This document shows, one piece after another, positions 45,246 through 56,056 of a stretch of DNA of 64,000 nt. A program made the translations under genes and the position numbers. The stretch is from Leptidea sinapis. Taxonomy: Eukaryota; Arthropoda; Insecta; Lepidoptera; Pieridae. The notes under the pieces are model-generated. The model was not told the origin of the DNA. It was given only the letters and a program-made list of their open reading frames with translations, and did no database searches. How positions within the stretch are numbered: position 1 is the stretch's first letter; every line of letters starts with the position of its first letter. The stretch covers positions 4,451,001-4,515,000 of the forward strand of contig NC_066312.1 in assembly GCF_905404315.1 (NCBI RefSeq), read 5' to 3'.

Positions 45246-45939
45246 ATATTTTTTAAATTATGCTAAAAGGATTCTTTAATTGAACCAGTTTTAATAAAAT
45301 ATTGAGATATGTAATATGATCAATAATGTAGAAATATGAATCAAGGTCTAAGATCACGGTAATCACTTATCGATCAATTATCATGAGCATATATGTTTTG
45401 CCTGTTTTATTACGTCACATGACGTTACATGCAATTTCTTGAAAGTAGATTGATAAAACGCAGTAGTTTGTGTTTCAGCTTTTTTTTGGCTGATATATAG
45501 ATTTCTTCGAATATTAAAGGAATAAAAAAATTCTCATTTCGCCAAATGCAGGTGAAACAAAAAGTAATAAAAAACATTAATGCCGAATTCCAAAATCCTT
45601 CACATTACCGTTTCTTCCAGTATTGTATTAGTGTTAAGGACTTTGATTGTTATGACTAGATAATAATCAGTCTTTAGGACAGAAATCTGTTTTCAATTTT
45701 GACGACAACCAATAAATTTATTTAACCGATTTCAAAAAGCGAGGAGGTTATCAAGTCGAGTGAATTGTTGTGTTCGTTATGTCAACACTCCATTGTTAGA
45801 AAAAATGAGGTCTGATGATGAAATCCATTCTGCAGTTGGTGGTAATTAACACGTGATACTGTAAGATGTGTTTCTTTACATATTAGTTTATGTTATAATA
45901 TTATACACACCACTAGTTATTAATAACGAAAAAAAATTG
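45246..45939. other. Intron DNA without recognised features
   Basis: Nothing identified. Confidence 0.3.
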
Positions 45940-46245
45940 TTAGGCAAGCTCTGTTTTCGTTGGACGTCAGGAAGTCGAGCGGGCCGGATGGCATATCTTC
46001 AATCGTGCTTAAAACGTGTGCCACAGTGCGGTTTTCAAGGAGCTTTCTTCCACGTACTACAAAGCTGTGGAATGAACTTCCTTGTGCGGTGTTTCCGGGA
46101 CGATACGACCTGGGTACCTTAAAAAAAAGCGCGTACACTTTCCTTTCAAGCCAGCAACGCTCGTGTGATTCCTCTGGTGTTGCAAAAGAATGTGGGCGGC
46201 GGTGATCACTTAATACCTCGTTTGTCCTCCTTTTCCAAACAAAAA
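45940..46245 (+). pseudogene. Internally deleted LINE: RT finger motif fused to C-terminus and 3' UTR
   Basis: The frame 45960-46205 reads 'LDVRKSSGPDGISSIVLKTC', the early RT block, and then continues directly as 'RTTKLWNELPCAVFPGRYDL' and 'SSQQRSCDSSGV', which belong at the extreme C-terminus of the same polyprotein. The whole RT palm, including the catalytic residues, is missing without loss of frame. The 3' UTR follows: 'GGTGATCACTTAATACC' and 'TTTGTCCTCCTTTTCCA'. CR1/Jockey-like by the RT block. Non-functional. Confidence 0.75.
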
Positions 46246-46959
46246 AAGTGATGTGGGGGTAGGGTTACCAGGATTCCGGATTCGTACATTCTTGTCCAGA
46301 TTTAATCATTTTATTTTAAATTAGGTGGACCACAATAACATATTTACTATTCATACGTAAGTATCCATCCGAATGTTTTACTATCAAGAAACTCTTTAGT
46401 CTTTACGAAAATGAAATCTAAGCAAGAATAGGTCAGGTTTTTGTCAAGGCTTTTCAAATTACTAAATGGTGCCCCAATGCGGGGGGACTCCGTGCGGTAC
46501 AGGGAACGGGCGTGCGCGAAGTTAAGTTATATATGTATTATAAATATTACTCCTTACTCTTAGCCAATTGTGGAGGTATTAAACGTACGTGCCTACACTA
46601 TAACTATAATTGAAATTCGGTAAAAGTATTTGCTATAGTCGTGGGATTACTTTAGAATTTTTCTTCTTTGTATGTTATCGTATTTACACTACTATGAAAT
46701 TATTAAATAGTACGGGATGTTAAAGAAAATATACTTAATGAAAATAGGTCATGTACCGTGTTAACTACGGGTTTACTGTGCAGCGCTATATCATCCACAA
46801 ATTGACCCACACTTCGACCAGCGTATGGTAGTGACTGTCTCGGAAGGCCACGTGGTCCCATCGCCTGTTTACCTATCAACCGTATTGCATTACCATGAGA
46901 ACAAGGATTGCCGAAAGTCGGATGAAAGGCAAGACATATCTCCGAACTCCGCTCTAAAT
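46246..46959. other. Intron DNA without recognised features
   Basis: Nothing assigned. Confidence 0.3.
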
Positions 46960-47040
46960 GTGTACCATACAAGGATCTATTCTCGGACCAATTCTCTTCC
47001 TAATTTTTATTAATGTTCAGGGGATGAAAATCAAGGCTGA
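46960..47040 (+). pseudogene. LINE RT motif B fragment
   Basis: 'QGSILGPILFLIFINV' is readable on the plus strand (about 46971-47018). It is preceded, one frame away, by 'VP', so the usual GVPQGS block carries a small indel. An isolated relic without flanking RT blocks. Confidence 0.6.
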
Positions 47041-47932
47041 CACCGACATTGCTTACTGGAACCAATAACATAACGTAAATTAAAACATGCTTGTCCGTCT
47101 GAGTGATCCATGGTGACACCGCAACATATCGTCTCGTGTAGCTTGAACTGAGCAGTTTGTATGTGAGAGGCACAGACAGCTTGCTATGGCTAGAATTGTG
47201 TCGTTCGTGGACGAGGCGCCTTAGCGTTTGATGTCCCACTCGCCGCAGTAAATCGCAATACTGTACAACTGAACCGAGAACAGACATTTAGAAAGCAATT
47301 CAGCGGGCTTCTGCACAACGTTGAACGTTATGAGCGCGCCTGTTTCACGCGCGTAATAAATTAACAGTCAACGAGCGGGCTTGTACTTCTCTGTAGTATT
47401 TAGTTTAAATACACGATGAACAGTACTTATATATATATCATCAACGCAGTAATCTACGCACACTTTGTTACATTTGCTAATGTCCTCTACTTGTTGCCTA
47501 GGAATTATTACAATTAACTAATATAGGTGCACCAGCAAACATAACAAACAAAACAAACAGTTTGGCCGTTGATGTGAGTGTACTTGGAGCTATCTCAAGT
47601 ACTGTGGTGTTAACTCTTGTATTGTTTGGTCCATTTAGTTCCTCTGCACGCTCTCCGAGCCGTTCGTACTCACCTTGTACGTGACAGCTTGATTTTAATT
47701 AACGGCGGGTGTTACCACAGTGTCCTTATGTTCAAACACTTAGAAATTCCAGCCATTAATACACGGACTACTAAACTCAAGGTTTCAGACTCAGCACCGG
47801 TAGGTTCGAGCAGTATGATTAATATGAACGTTATGATTAATATGAGTAGGTATAAATATTTTATTAAACATACTGTTGTCTGGAACTAGGATTCTCTCGA
47901 ATACACTGATACGTAGAACAGTAAGCAATTTT
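47041..47932. other. Intron DNA without recognised genes
   Basis: Several open frames under 100 codons (for example 47000-47287 minus, 47617-47889 plus) lack any recognisable domain or splice context. Confidence 0.3.
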
Positions 47933-47936
47933 TTCG

Positions 47937-48010
47937 ACAGAGCTCGAACCCCCGGAATCAATGGCTTGAAATTCAGACACACGTATATACCACTTGACCA
48001 CGGGGCACAC
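47937..48010 (-). tRNA. tRNA-like SINE head / pseudo-tRNA
   Basis: Minus strand: GCCCCGTGGTCAAGTGG contains an A-box-like TGGTCAAGTGG (47990-48000), and GGTTCGAGCTC (47940-47950) is a B box. The spacing fits a tRNA, but the 3' acceptor strand does not pair with GCCCCG. Probably a SINE promoter remnant. Confidence 0.4.
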
Positions 48011-49735
48011 CAGTTTATTTAAAATATATAATAATAGGAGTAACACGTCGTTCCCTACTGTGCCGATAATTTATCAAAAACTACCACCCATACAAAATAT
48101 AGTGCATCAGGCCTGAGAAATACCGGCCCCAGAAACTGAGCGAGATTTATTTATATTTTTAAAATACCGTACAATAAACATTTATAATGAAAGAGTCCGA
48201 GGGTGTCCGCTGCATTACATTACGAAAATCATTTACGTTATAAGAACCTTTCCAACACATTTTTTTTTTCAAAAATCTTTTAATTTGTTTTGTATTGTAG
48301 AAGCCTAATAAAAGACTTACTAACTCGACTTAACCGAGGAATAGGCATAACAAGTTTATTTTTGTTCCTCGTGTTAACATTATGATTGTCACAGTTTCTA
48401 GCAAATTCCTTAATTTGCTTATGAACAGAACATTATAAAGAATATATTGAGATGCAGCAGTCAAAATGTTTATTTCTTTAAATTTGATTCTTTAAGACCT
48501 AGGTTATAAATAGAGTTAATAGTCTTCTTCTGCAGCACAAAAAAGACATTAAAATCGGCAGCATTGTTAATCAAATATTTTTTAACAACTACTAACAAAA
48601 ATTTTTATACAACTAGTTTAAATGGTAGTGAAATAAGAATCAGTTTAATAAAGTTTACCTTACGCTTTGTATGGGCCCATACTTTTCAGTAAAGTAGAAC
48701 AGTAAATTCTAAAGAAAATATTTAGATTTGGTTTCGCGATCTTTTGTAAGTAATTGATGGATAGTATAAATAAAAATTGTGATAATAAGTTATTTAGTAC
48801 ATGTTTGTTGATCTAGGTTTTGCCTCGGCCAACAATTATCTGTGATCTGAGACATTTCTTACTTTACTGCCCTAGGTGTGTATTCATCAAAATTAACAAT
48901 ATTCATAATTTTTATTTATTACGATTCAGTGTTGACCGACTGGACTTTTATCGAGGAACTATAAGCAAGTTCCAATACCTTGAAATTTATCAAAAGCTTG
49001 AACCCTTTGCCTATCCTAATAATGGACGAAGAAACCAAAAAAAACTAATTTCGCAAACGTCAGAAAATTTGAGGAACCAACTTCAACTATTATGTTACAG
49101 TGATGGACGCGCATCTTAAAATTTCGCTCTCATAATTTTTTCATAACCCTCCTAAAGAAGTATAACTTCAATAAATAAACGTTAGTTATATATAGTTAGC
49201 TATTAATTCTTTACCATACTACTATTTCATATTCTTTGACCATAATCTACCATACCATACTGCAGTGTCTGTAGCATTCCGTACAGTAATGATGATTGTA
49301 CTTATTAAATACTTCTGTGAAACAAACAATATCGTATTTGTTTCCATGGCTGATATTAGGAAATGCAGCGTTACCCTAAAATAAATATTTACCTGATGGT
49401 AAATTTCATTAAATGGATATAAATGTTCATGACACTGTCAACTATTGACAACATTGACCCGGTGTGAAGACTCTGGTAACAGTATAATAATATGTTGTAT
49501 TAAGGTAATGTTAAGCGGACGTAGTCGGGAATAGCAAGTAGTGTTACTATAAATAATAAAACCCAACAACTAACACAGTAATATAGTATGTAGAAACAGG
49601 AGATCACAGGCCCTTCACGTGACATTTAGTGACACACGTTCTTTACAACACTCTCTACCAAACAAATATATGGAACTTTACACGCCAACAAAATAAAATA
49701 GCTCATATTACATACATAATATAATATATATTATA
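48011..49735. other. Intron DNA without recognised features
   Basis: About 1.7 kb of AT-rich DNA. A 99-codon frame at 48820-49119 has no recognisable domain. Confidence 0.35.
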
Positions 49736-50034
49736 CTAGCTGACCCAGCAAACGTTGTATTGCCGATATTAAAATCGCGATACAAAAGTAACTGTTGATC
49801 GTAGATGGGTGAAAATTTGAAGTTGTGTGTATTTTTTAATGTTGACTGATAATCGAACAAATTGAAAAAAAAATGTCAAAAAATTTTCGTGTGGACATTT
49901 AGGGGGATGAAAAATAGATGTTGTCCGATTCTCAGACCTACCCAATATGCACTCAAAATTTCATGAGAATCGGTCAAGCCGTTTCGAAGGAGTTTAACTA
50001 CAATCACCGCGTCATGAGAATTTTATATATTAGG
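49736..50034 (-). mobile_element. Helitron-like element, near full length
   Basis: On the minus strand it runs from 'CCTAATATATAAAATTCTCA' to 'AACGTTTGCTGGGTCAGC' and CTAG (49736-49739), with T next on that strand. A GCTG-GGT-CAGC hairpin abuts the terminus. The 300-bp body shares all blocks with 32775-33080 and is non-coding. Confidence 0.7.
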
Positions 50035-50298
50035 TTATTGGTTCTTCACACAACATTCAAATCAACCAAATAAAGATAATTTTATCACAACAAACATTTT
50101 TTGTTCTCAAATAAACCTCAGCTAAATTTTAATAAGCGTGTTGCTGATGTATGCTTGCTGGTGATGTCGTTTTATAAAAGAGAGAAAATAAAGAGAGAAA
50201 AAGCCTTTAAAGCTATAAAGACTTTCAAGCCATCGTTAGCCAAGGTATTATAAATTAAGTTTAGTATAGTTGTGCAAGTAAAGTAATAGCATATACAC

Positions 50299-50470
50299 AT
50301 GGTTGGTTTTAGTACGGCTGGACTATCGGACAGTCTGGTAGGCTCCCCGCACCATTGGTCCGGCTTCGTACTCGGTACAGTCTTGACGTTCGAATTATCG
50401 AATGTGGTCCGCTACCAGATCGCATCCGATGGTTCGGCCCAGGGCTGGGACAGACGCCTTAAAGTGACGT
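50299..50470 (+). repeat. Unrecognised GC-rich dispersed repeat, copy 3a
   Basis: Contains 'GGACTATCGGACAGTCTGGT', 'AGGCTCCCCGCACCATTGGT', 'CCGGCTTCGTACTCGGTAC' and 'CAGATCGCATCCGATGGTTC'. These match copy 1 and copy 2. A partial copy, 3b, lies just beyond the mariner insertion. Confidence 0.6.
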
Positions 50471-50859
50471 TTTCAGAAGTCTGTAGTGCCATCTGTTACT
50501 TGGCCCGAAAATGAAAGCTTTGTCAACTGTCGCTCGCTGAAACCTTTCAACTTTTCTTTAGTTGTGTCACTGCCTACTGGTCATAAAATGGTGGCTACTT
50601 CTAGCGTTTGCGCATGTATGTAGCTCTCGTGTTCCATTTTGCATATTTACACTACTAAATCTATCCTTTATGTTCTATGTTGTGATAAAATTAAATAACT
50701 AATTCTACGCGCAATTTAGTTAGTTAATTGCGCACAACATTAAAAATGAATTTTATAATTTCGAGCAATATAGTTATTTTCAGGGCCAATCTGCAGATGG
50801 CGCTAGTTTTCAAATAGACCGCTCATAATGCGTATAGAGGGCTCTCTTCTCCCTATATA

Positions 50860-52155
50860 TTAGGTCCTTACATATGAAATTGGCGTATTTCGTACTGGCC
50901 ACTTTAATCACAATGTTCTCCTCTTTGGTAAGGAATTCCAAATTCAAATTTGTACAGCTATTTACTCATGTATTTGTGCTTCGATGACCGTCATTCATTT
51001 GTTTTTTTCTTCGGTTTTTTTCTGTTTGCGTCACTCATTTTACAAAATGGAAAACTTAAAGTATCGCATTATTTACGAGTACGAGTTCCGCCGTGGCACT
51101 AATGCTGCGGAAACGACTCGAAGGGTAAATGATGTGTATGGCGGTCATGTTGCAAAAGAAAACACAGTTCGTCGTTGGGTCCAACGTTTTCGTTCTGGAA
51201 ATTTTGACCTGCAGAACAAGCCCCGTGGATGGCCTGAGACCCAAGTTGATAATGAAGTATTTAAGGCTATTGTGGAAGCGGATCCATCGCAAACCACGTC
51301 CGAGTTAGCTGCAGGCTGCGGTGTTAGTGATAAAACTGTTTTAATTCACTTGAAGCAAATTGGGAAGATTAAAAAGCTTGAAAGGTGGGTATCCCACGAA
51401 TTGACTGAAGCAAACCGGCAAACGCGCGTCGACTGCTGCGTTACATTACTGAACCGGCACAATAATGAAGGTATTTTAAACCGAATCATTACCCGTGATG
51501 AAAAATAGATTCGTTACGATAATCGGAAGCGCTCAGCGCAATGGTTGGATCCTGGCCAGCCAGCCAAATCCTGCCCAAAGCGAAAATTAACCCCAAAAAA
51601 GTTACTTGTAAGCGTTTGGTGGACTAGTACCGGTATTGTTCATTGCAGTTTTCTCAAATCTGGCCAGACTATTACGGCTGATGTCTATTGTCAGCAATTG
51701 CAAACCATGATGGAAAAGCTAGCGGCTAAACAACCTAGGCTGGTCAATCGCTCCACGCCACTGCTACTTCACGACAACGCTAGACCACACACTGCACAAC
51801 AGACGGCTACCAAATTAGAAGAGCTTCAATTGGAATGTCTAAGACATCCTCCGTACTCCCCGGACCTTGCTCCAACAGATTACCATTTTTTTTCGAAATT
51901 TGGACAACTTCTTGCAAGGGAAAAAATTTAACTCTGATGGGGCAATCCAAATCGCCTTCACAGATTTTATTGATTCCCGTCCGACTGTTTTTTTTTGTAA
52001 AGGGATCAATGAACTACCTATGAGATGGCAAAAGTGCATAGAAAACAATGGTTATATATTGGTGGCAAATATATATTAATTAAATATATTATATTTAAAA
52101 ATATTCGACTTTTTGTTCCTCCCATACAAAACCAATTTCATATGTAAGGACCTAA
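50860..52155 (+). mobile_element. Mariner element, cecropia-like, structurally complete
   Basis: A 1296-bp element with perfect 24-bp terminal inverted repeats beginning TTAGGTCCTTACATATGAAA (50860-50883 and 52132-52155), flanked by TA on both sides (50858-50859 and 52156-52157), the mariner target. The transposase inside is broken only twice, so insertion was probably fairly recent. The intact ends mean it could be mobilised in trans. Confidence 0.92.
51047..52079 (+). pseudogene. Mariner transposase (cecropia-like, DD34D), inactivated
   Basis: A transposase that recognises the terminal repeats and performs cut-and-paste transposition. The start is ATG 51047 (MENLKYRIIYEYEF); an in-frame ATG at 50984 adds a hydrophobic stretch not typical of the family. 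It has two N-terminal helix-turn-helix regions (AAETTRRVNDVYGG, then SELAAGCGVSDKTV); the linker that usually reads GRP is GWP. Catalytic motifs: RDEK (first Asp), HDNARPHTA (second) and PDLAPTDYHFF (third), with exactly 34 residues between the second and third Asp. An in-frame TAG at 51506-51508 replaces the Trp after DEK. An eighth T in the run 51886-51893 shifts the frame just after the third Asp; the other frame then continues through NFLQGKKF to a stop at 52077-52079. Total length, about 344 codons, equals the family norm. Confidence 0.9.
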
Positions 52156-52164
52156 TATTATTAT

Positions 52165-52220
52165 ACTCTTTGGTTCGGCCATACTAAATCCGATCATGTG
52201 TTTGGGCTATAACGCCTGTA
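52165..52220 (+). repeat. Unrecognised GC-rich dispersed repeat, copy 3b
   Basis: 'GGTTCGGCCATACTAAATCC' and 'GATCATGTGTTTGGGCTATA' match the right part of copies 1 and 2. It repeats the 'GGTTCGGCC' block already present at the end of copy 3a, so the two flanks of the mariner are overlapping partial copies rather than one interrupted unit. Confidence 0.55.
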
Positions 52221-53067
52221 TACCGACCCCCGTCTCGGGACACTCACTCCGAGTCCGAGCTTTGTTTACATCACCAGCCGCGTCCTCGAGAGCTGCAGAT
52301 CTTTGATCTTACAAACGTGAAGGTATTTCTAGAGTGTTCGGGCTCCGTTAATAAAATATCATGAAAAACTTTAAAGCGACAGCCTCGCTTCTGTTTATCG
52401 GAATTCCGAATTCGTTTATGACTGCTTTTTTGATTTACCACTAATTGACGTCTGTTTGAAATATTTAATTTATAATTCTCGCCGCCTCCGGAGATGAAAC
52501 ACCTCGCTATGACTGCGAGATTGTCTGCAAAATGTGATCTTAATTATTACGCATTTGATTTGGATAAAATAATGATTGCTTTATTCTAAAGCTGTATTGT
52601 TTATTTTTAATAGATTTTGTACCTAAAATACTATGTTTATACTAAATATGTATATTGTTACATAGGGTCATTCCTTTGACTTGTTAGTTTTTAAATCGGT
52701 TGGACTGACTTTGTGAAATATAAATTGGCAAGACTGTATACAATAAAAAGAGTGGGGAAGAGATTTATTTATACCCAAGTGTCATTTAGATCTAATTCAA
52801 TAAATGATTGTTCTTTCTTTATTTCTTCAATGGGACTTACACCGTCACAGTTATATGATGCCATCAATGTATAAAAACAACAATATTCACAATTCCATTG
52901 ACAAAAGTTTCAGATAGTTTTATATTATAATATGTAGCTAACTATTTAACGAATCGATCTAAAATAGCATCGAGGTAAGTCTTCATTCTAATAAAATCGT
53001 ATGTTTCAATACGATAAAAATATAATAACAAGAGGATCTAGACTAAATTTTCGCAGTTATAATAATA
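52221..53067. other. Intron DNA without recognised genes
   Basis: 52221-52330 is GC-richer and unassigned. 52740-52830 is a weak LINE 3'-UTR-like tail ('AGAGTGGGGAAGAG', 'AATTCAATAAATGATTG'). Confidence 0.35.
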
Positions 53068-53447
53068 CTAGCTGCCCCGACAGACTTTGTTCTGTAAATA
53101 ATAAAAAAAATACTGTTTTATAGGAATTTGCCAATAATATTTCAAAACATCAAGAATTATTTCGTAAAAATGCTCCCTGTTGTTTTAATGAAATTGTTTC
53201 ACAGCGGAACTGTCAAACCATGCGTCACTAAATTCTCTCATGGAAAATATGTCCATACAAAAGAAATATTGAAAATAAAAATTATTATGGGTCCCAAATC
53301 GAAATAAAAACTATCCTATCTCACAAGTTGGACCAAACTGCGCTCCATTAGTAATAAGTATTGAGTAATCCCCATTAAAATCCGTTAATTAGTTTTAGGA
53401 CTCCATTAAGGACAAACAATGTGTCAAATAATTTATATATATTAAGA
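53068..53447 (-). mobile_element. Helitron-like element, variant family
   Basis: On the minus strand it begins TCTTAATATATATAAAT (from 53447) after an A and ends GTCGGGGCAGCTAG (53068) before a T, the expected A/T junctions of a Helitron. The 380-bp body includes 'ATTTTAATGGGGATTACTC' and 'TTTCGATTTGGGACCCAT' and is shared with 36576-36895. No protein-coding frame, so it is non-autonomous. Confidence 0.7.
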
Positions 53448-54042
53448 TAGTGATTTTTTTTATTAATTACTGAAGATAAGCATTACCGACATTTTTCATG
53501 TCATCGAAGTGTAATATCGCCATTGAAGGCCCTAGCTATAGAGTAGAACAGAGCCACACGTTTGTTTGTGTCCATGTTTCTATAACCGTTTCAGTCACCT
53601 TTAGTCCATATTTAATAGATGTGATCTGTATAGTGGTGTTGTTGGAACTCAATGAGTCAATGATAATATTAAATGTACAAAGATCTGATCAAAGTCTGCT
53701 GGATAATGGATAATGGTTAAATTTATAAATAGACTAAAGAATTAACGTCATTGTTATTTTGAATGCATTTTAGCCGTTGTGGGCGGTCTTCTCTATAAAT
53801 AGTTTAGTCGCTATTGTATGTTGCTGGTAGATCTATAAATAATTGTGTGACTATTGAAACAAAAGTAGACAAGTGTGAGTGTAGTCCGCGTTCTGAGGGT
53901 TCCGTACTAATGAAACAACTGTAACAAAGACTAAATTAAACATTAGCCGCAGATATCACATCCAACTGAGGCAAATGAAAATCTTTGTGAATGTCAGACG
54001 GATAATTTCTGTACAAGTTAAATCAGAATTAAGACAAATAAT
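53448..54042. other. Intron DNA without recognised features
   Basis: Nothing identified. Confidence 0.3.
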
Positions 54043-54050
54043 ATTATACG

Positions 54051-54437
54051 CTTAGATTAAGGATTGGTCTCCACTGCGCTCCAACTGGATAGCGTAGGCG
54101 TAGTCGCAAACTGCTGCATCTAATACTTCGCCTAAGTTGACGTGCCACATGTTCTGTATAACTTTGCTTATAATTGCCGGCTTGCGTAGTAAATCTTAGT
54201 AAAAATAATGGAACAAGAAAATACCAAAGACACTGGGATCACATATTATCAGTAAGTATTTTGTATTTTATTAAATTCAATGTAAAATAACACGAAACGT
54301 ATGTTACAAAATTTGAAACGTGCCATTGAGTGTCAAGATGCCACGCCATGCCAAAAGTTGTCGTAATAAAAAAGCTATTGTTCTTAGGTAATGCGGTATC
54401 TAGTTGGAACGCAGCGGATACCAATCCTTAATCTAAG
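54051..54437. mobile_element. MITE with about 40-bp terminal inverted repeats
   Basis: A 387-bp element. The left end CTTAGATTAAGGATTGGT and the inverted right end agree over about 45 bases with seven or so differences (next blocks CTGCG and TCCAACT). The flanks ATTATACG (54043-54050) and ATAATACG (54438-54445) suggest an 8-bp target duplication with one change, as for hAT or P-like elements. The interior has no transposase. Confidence 0.8.
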
Positions 54438-54445
54438 ATAATACG

Positions 54446-55055
54446 ATAATTTTCTGACTATAAGAAGGAATATTCACAATTACAATCTAGTGTATTTCCT
54501 GTACCCTACAAGTGTTATTTTTATTATTTTATATTTAATGTCCGTTTCAAATAATATATAAATTAATTGTGTTTCACTCAGGGTGATCGAGGACGCAGTA
54601 TGTCATTTATTAACCACAGCTGTTTCCTGAAAACTAAAAGTCAAATAAACTGGGGTTATCAGGTACTCACATGAACAAACTTTGTTTCGCGAATTCTTTA
54701 CACAAATTGCGAATGTATAATAAAGTTTATTTTATATTAGACATGATAACGACTTCAATAACGATTTTTATATCAATATTAAACTTTTTTTTAATGTTAT
54801 TGCGTCCTCGTGAATCCTTAATGCCTACTATTCAATGTAATTTAGTGTAATTATTAACAATGTCCAATATTAAATAACAAACAAATTATATAGATGTGCA
54901 AGCTGTAGTTTGTAGTTTAATTTCTGGAGTGACTTACAAACTGTAACATTTTTATGTACATACGGCATTCAGGATTCACATAACTCGCAAGTAAAATAGT
55001 TCTGGTTATTGTTTTGATAATGCTTTGCGACTTATGCGAATTCCTGTTTTAATCT
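54446..55055. other. Intron DNA without recognised features
   Basis: Nothing identified. Confidence 0.3.
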
Positions 55056-55405
55056 TATATCTTTAAATGAGCAATTCTTGTATATATATATATATATAAT
55101 TGGAATCTCGGAATCGGCTCCAACGATTTTCATAAAATTTAGTATATAGGGGGTTTCGAGGGCGATAAATCGATCTAGCTAGGTTTCAATTTAAAAAATG
55201 TAGTTTTATCCATATTTTAATGAGAAACAACTACAATAATATTCGAATACAAAAATAAATTTCGCCACTCTATAGAAGATTATAATAGATAAGATGGGAC
55301 ATTGGGTGATCCGGGAAGCAGAAGACCCTGGTTCGAATCCAGATGTCCAATTTTTTTTTTTTCAAGTTTTGTACATTCTTAAAAATCCGAGCAAGACTCG
55401 GTCGT
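55056..55405 (+). repeat. 350-bp repeat with tRNA-like module and terminal hairpin, copy 2
   Basis: Same blocks and orientation as 43241-43590. The B box GGTTCGAATCC (55330-55340) is perfect, but the A box is degraded to TAGATAAGATGG (55286-55297). The 3' hairpin is weakened to CCGAGCAAGACTCGG. Open frames crossing it are not conserved in copy 1. Confidence 0.7.
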
Positions 55406-55712
55406 CCGGATATTTATTTATTATACGTGAAGACAAAACTCTGGAGGAAATTAATATTTGGCAGTGTGGCAGTTTATATTAAGGAGTTCGAGTAGTGCAG
55501 AAGAATTCAAGGTACCGTAGGACCGAGTTGTTTGTCTTAAGATGAAGGAAAGACACTAAACTGGATGGTGGATAATGGGGCATATATTAAATAAACATAA
55601 GAAGAAGCGCTGCCAGATTTCTTTTTGGTACACTATACTATATTTAGTGATTTTTATTGTTAAGTAACATAAGGTACAACTCGTGATTAAATTAATATTA
55701 TATCATACTAAC

Positions 55713-56056
55713 TGACCTGGCAAATGTTGTTTTGCCATATAAATTATATATGTAAACCTTCAACGAATCTATTACAAAAGATTTCATTGAGATCGGTCGA
55801 ATAGTTTAGGAGTTATTAGGGAACATACAAACATACATTCTCTTTTATATATATAGATAGATAATACGTTAATTATTTATCGTAAGGGAGCAGTTACATA
55901 TGTAAACCTTCCTTGAGCTTCAACGAATCTATTACAATAGATTTCATTGAGATCGGTCGAATAGTGTAGGAGTTATTAGGGAACATACAAAAATACATTC
56001 AGTTTTATATATATAGATAGATAATACGTTTATTATTTATCGTAAAGGAGCAGATG
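55713..56056 (+). repeat. Helitron-like end followed by a 150-bp tandem duplication
   Basis: 'ACTGACCTGGCAAATGTTGT' (55718) is a decayed Helitron-like terminus. The body 55748-55897 is repeated at 55898-56053: ATATGTAAACCTTC, CAACGAATCTATTACAA, TTCATTGAGATCGGTCGAAT, GGGAACATACAAA, ATATATAGATAGATAATACG. The second unit has an extra CTTGAGCTT. Confidence 0.8.

Noticed and set aside
50299..52220. Mariner inserted cleanly into one copy of the GC-rich repeat
   Set aside because: The GGTTCGGCC block is present on both sides, so the flanks overlap and cannot be one uninterrupted ancestral copy.
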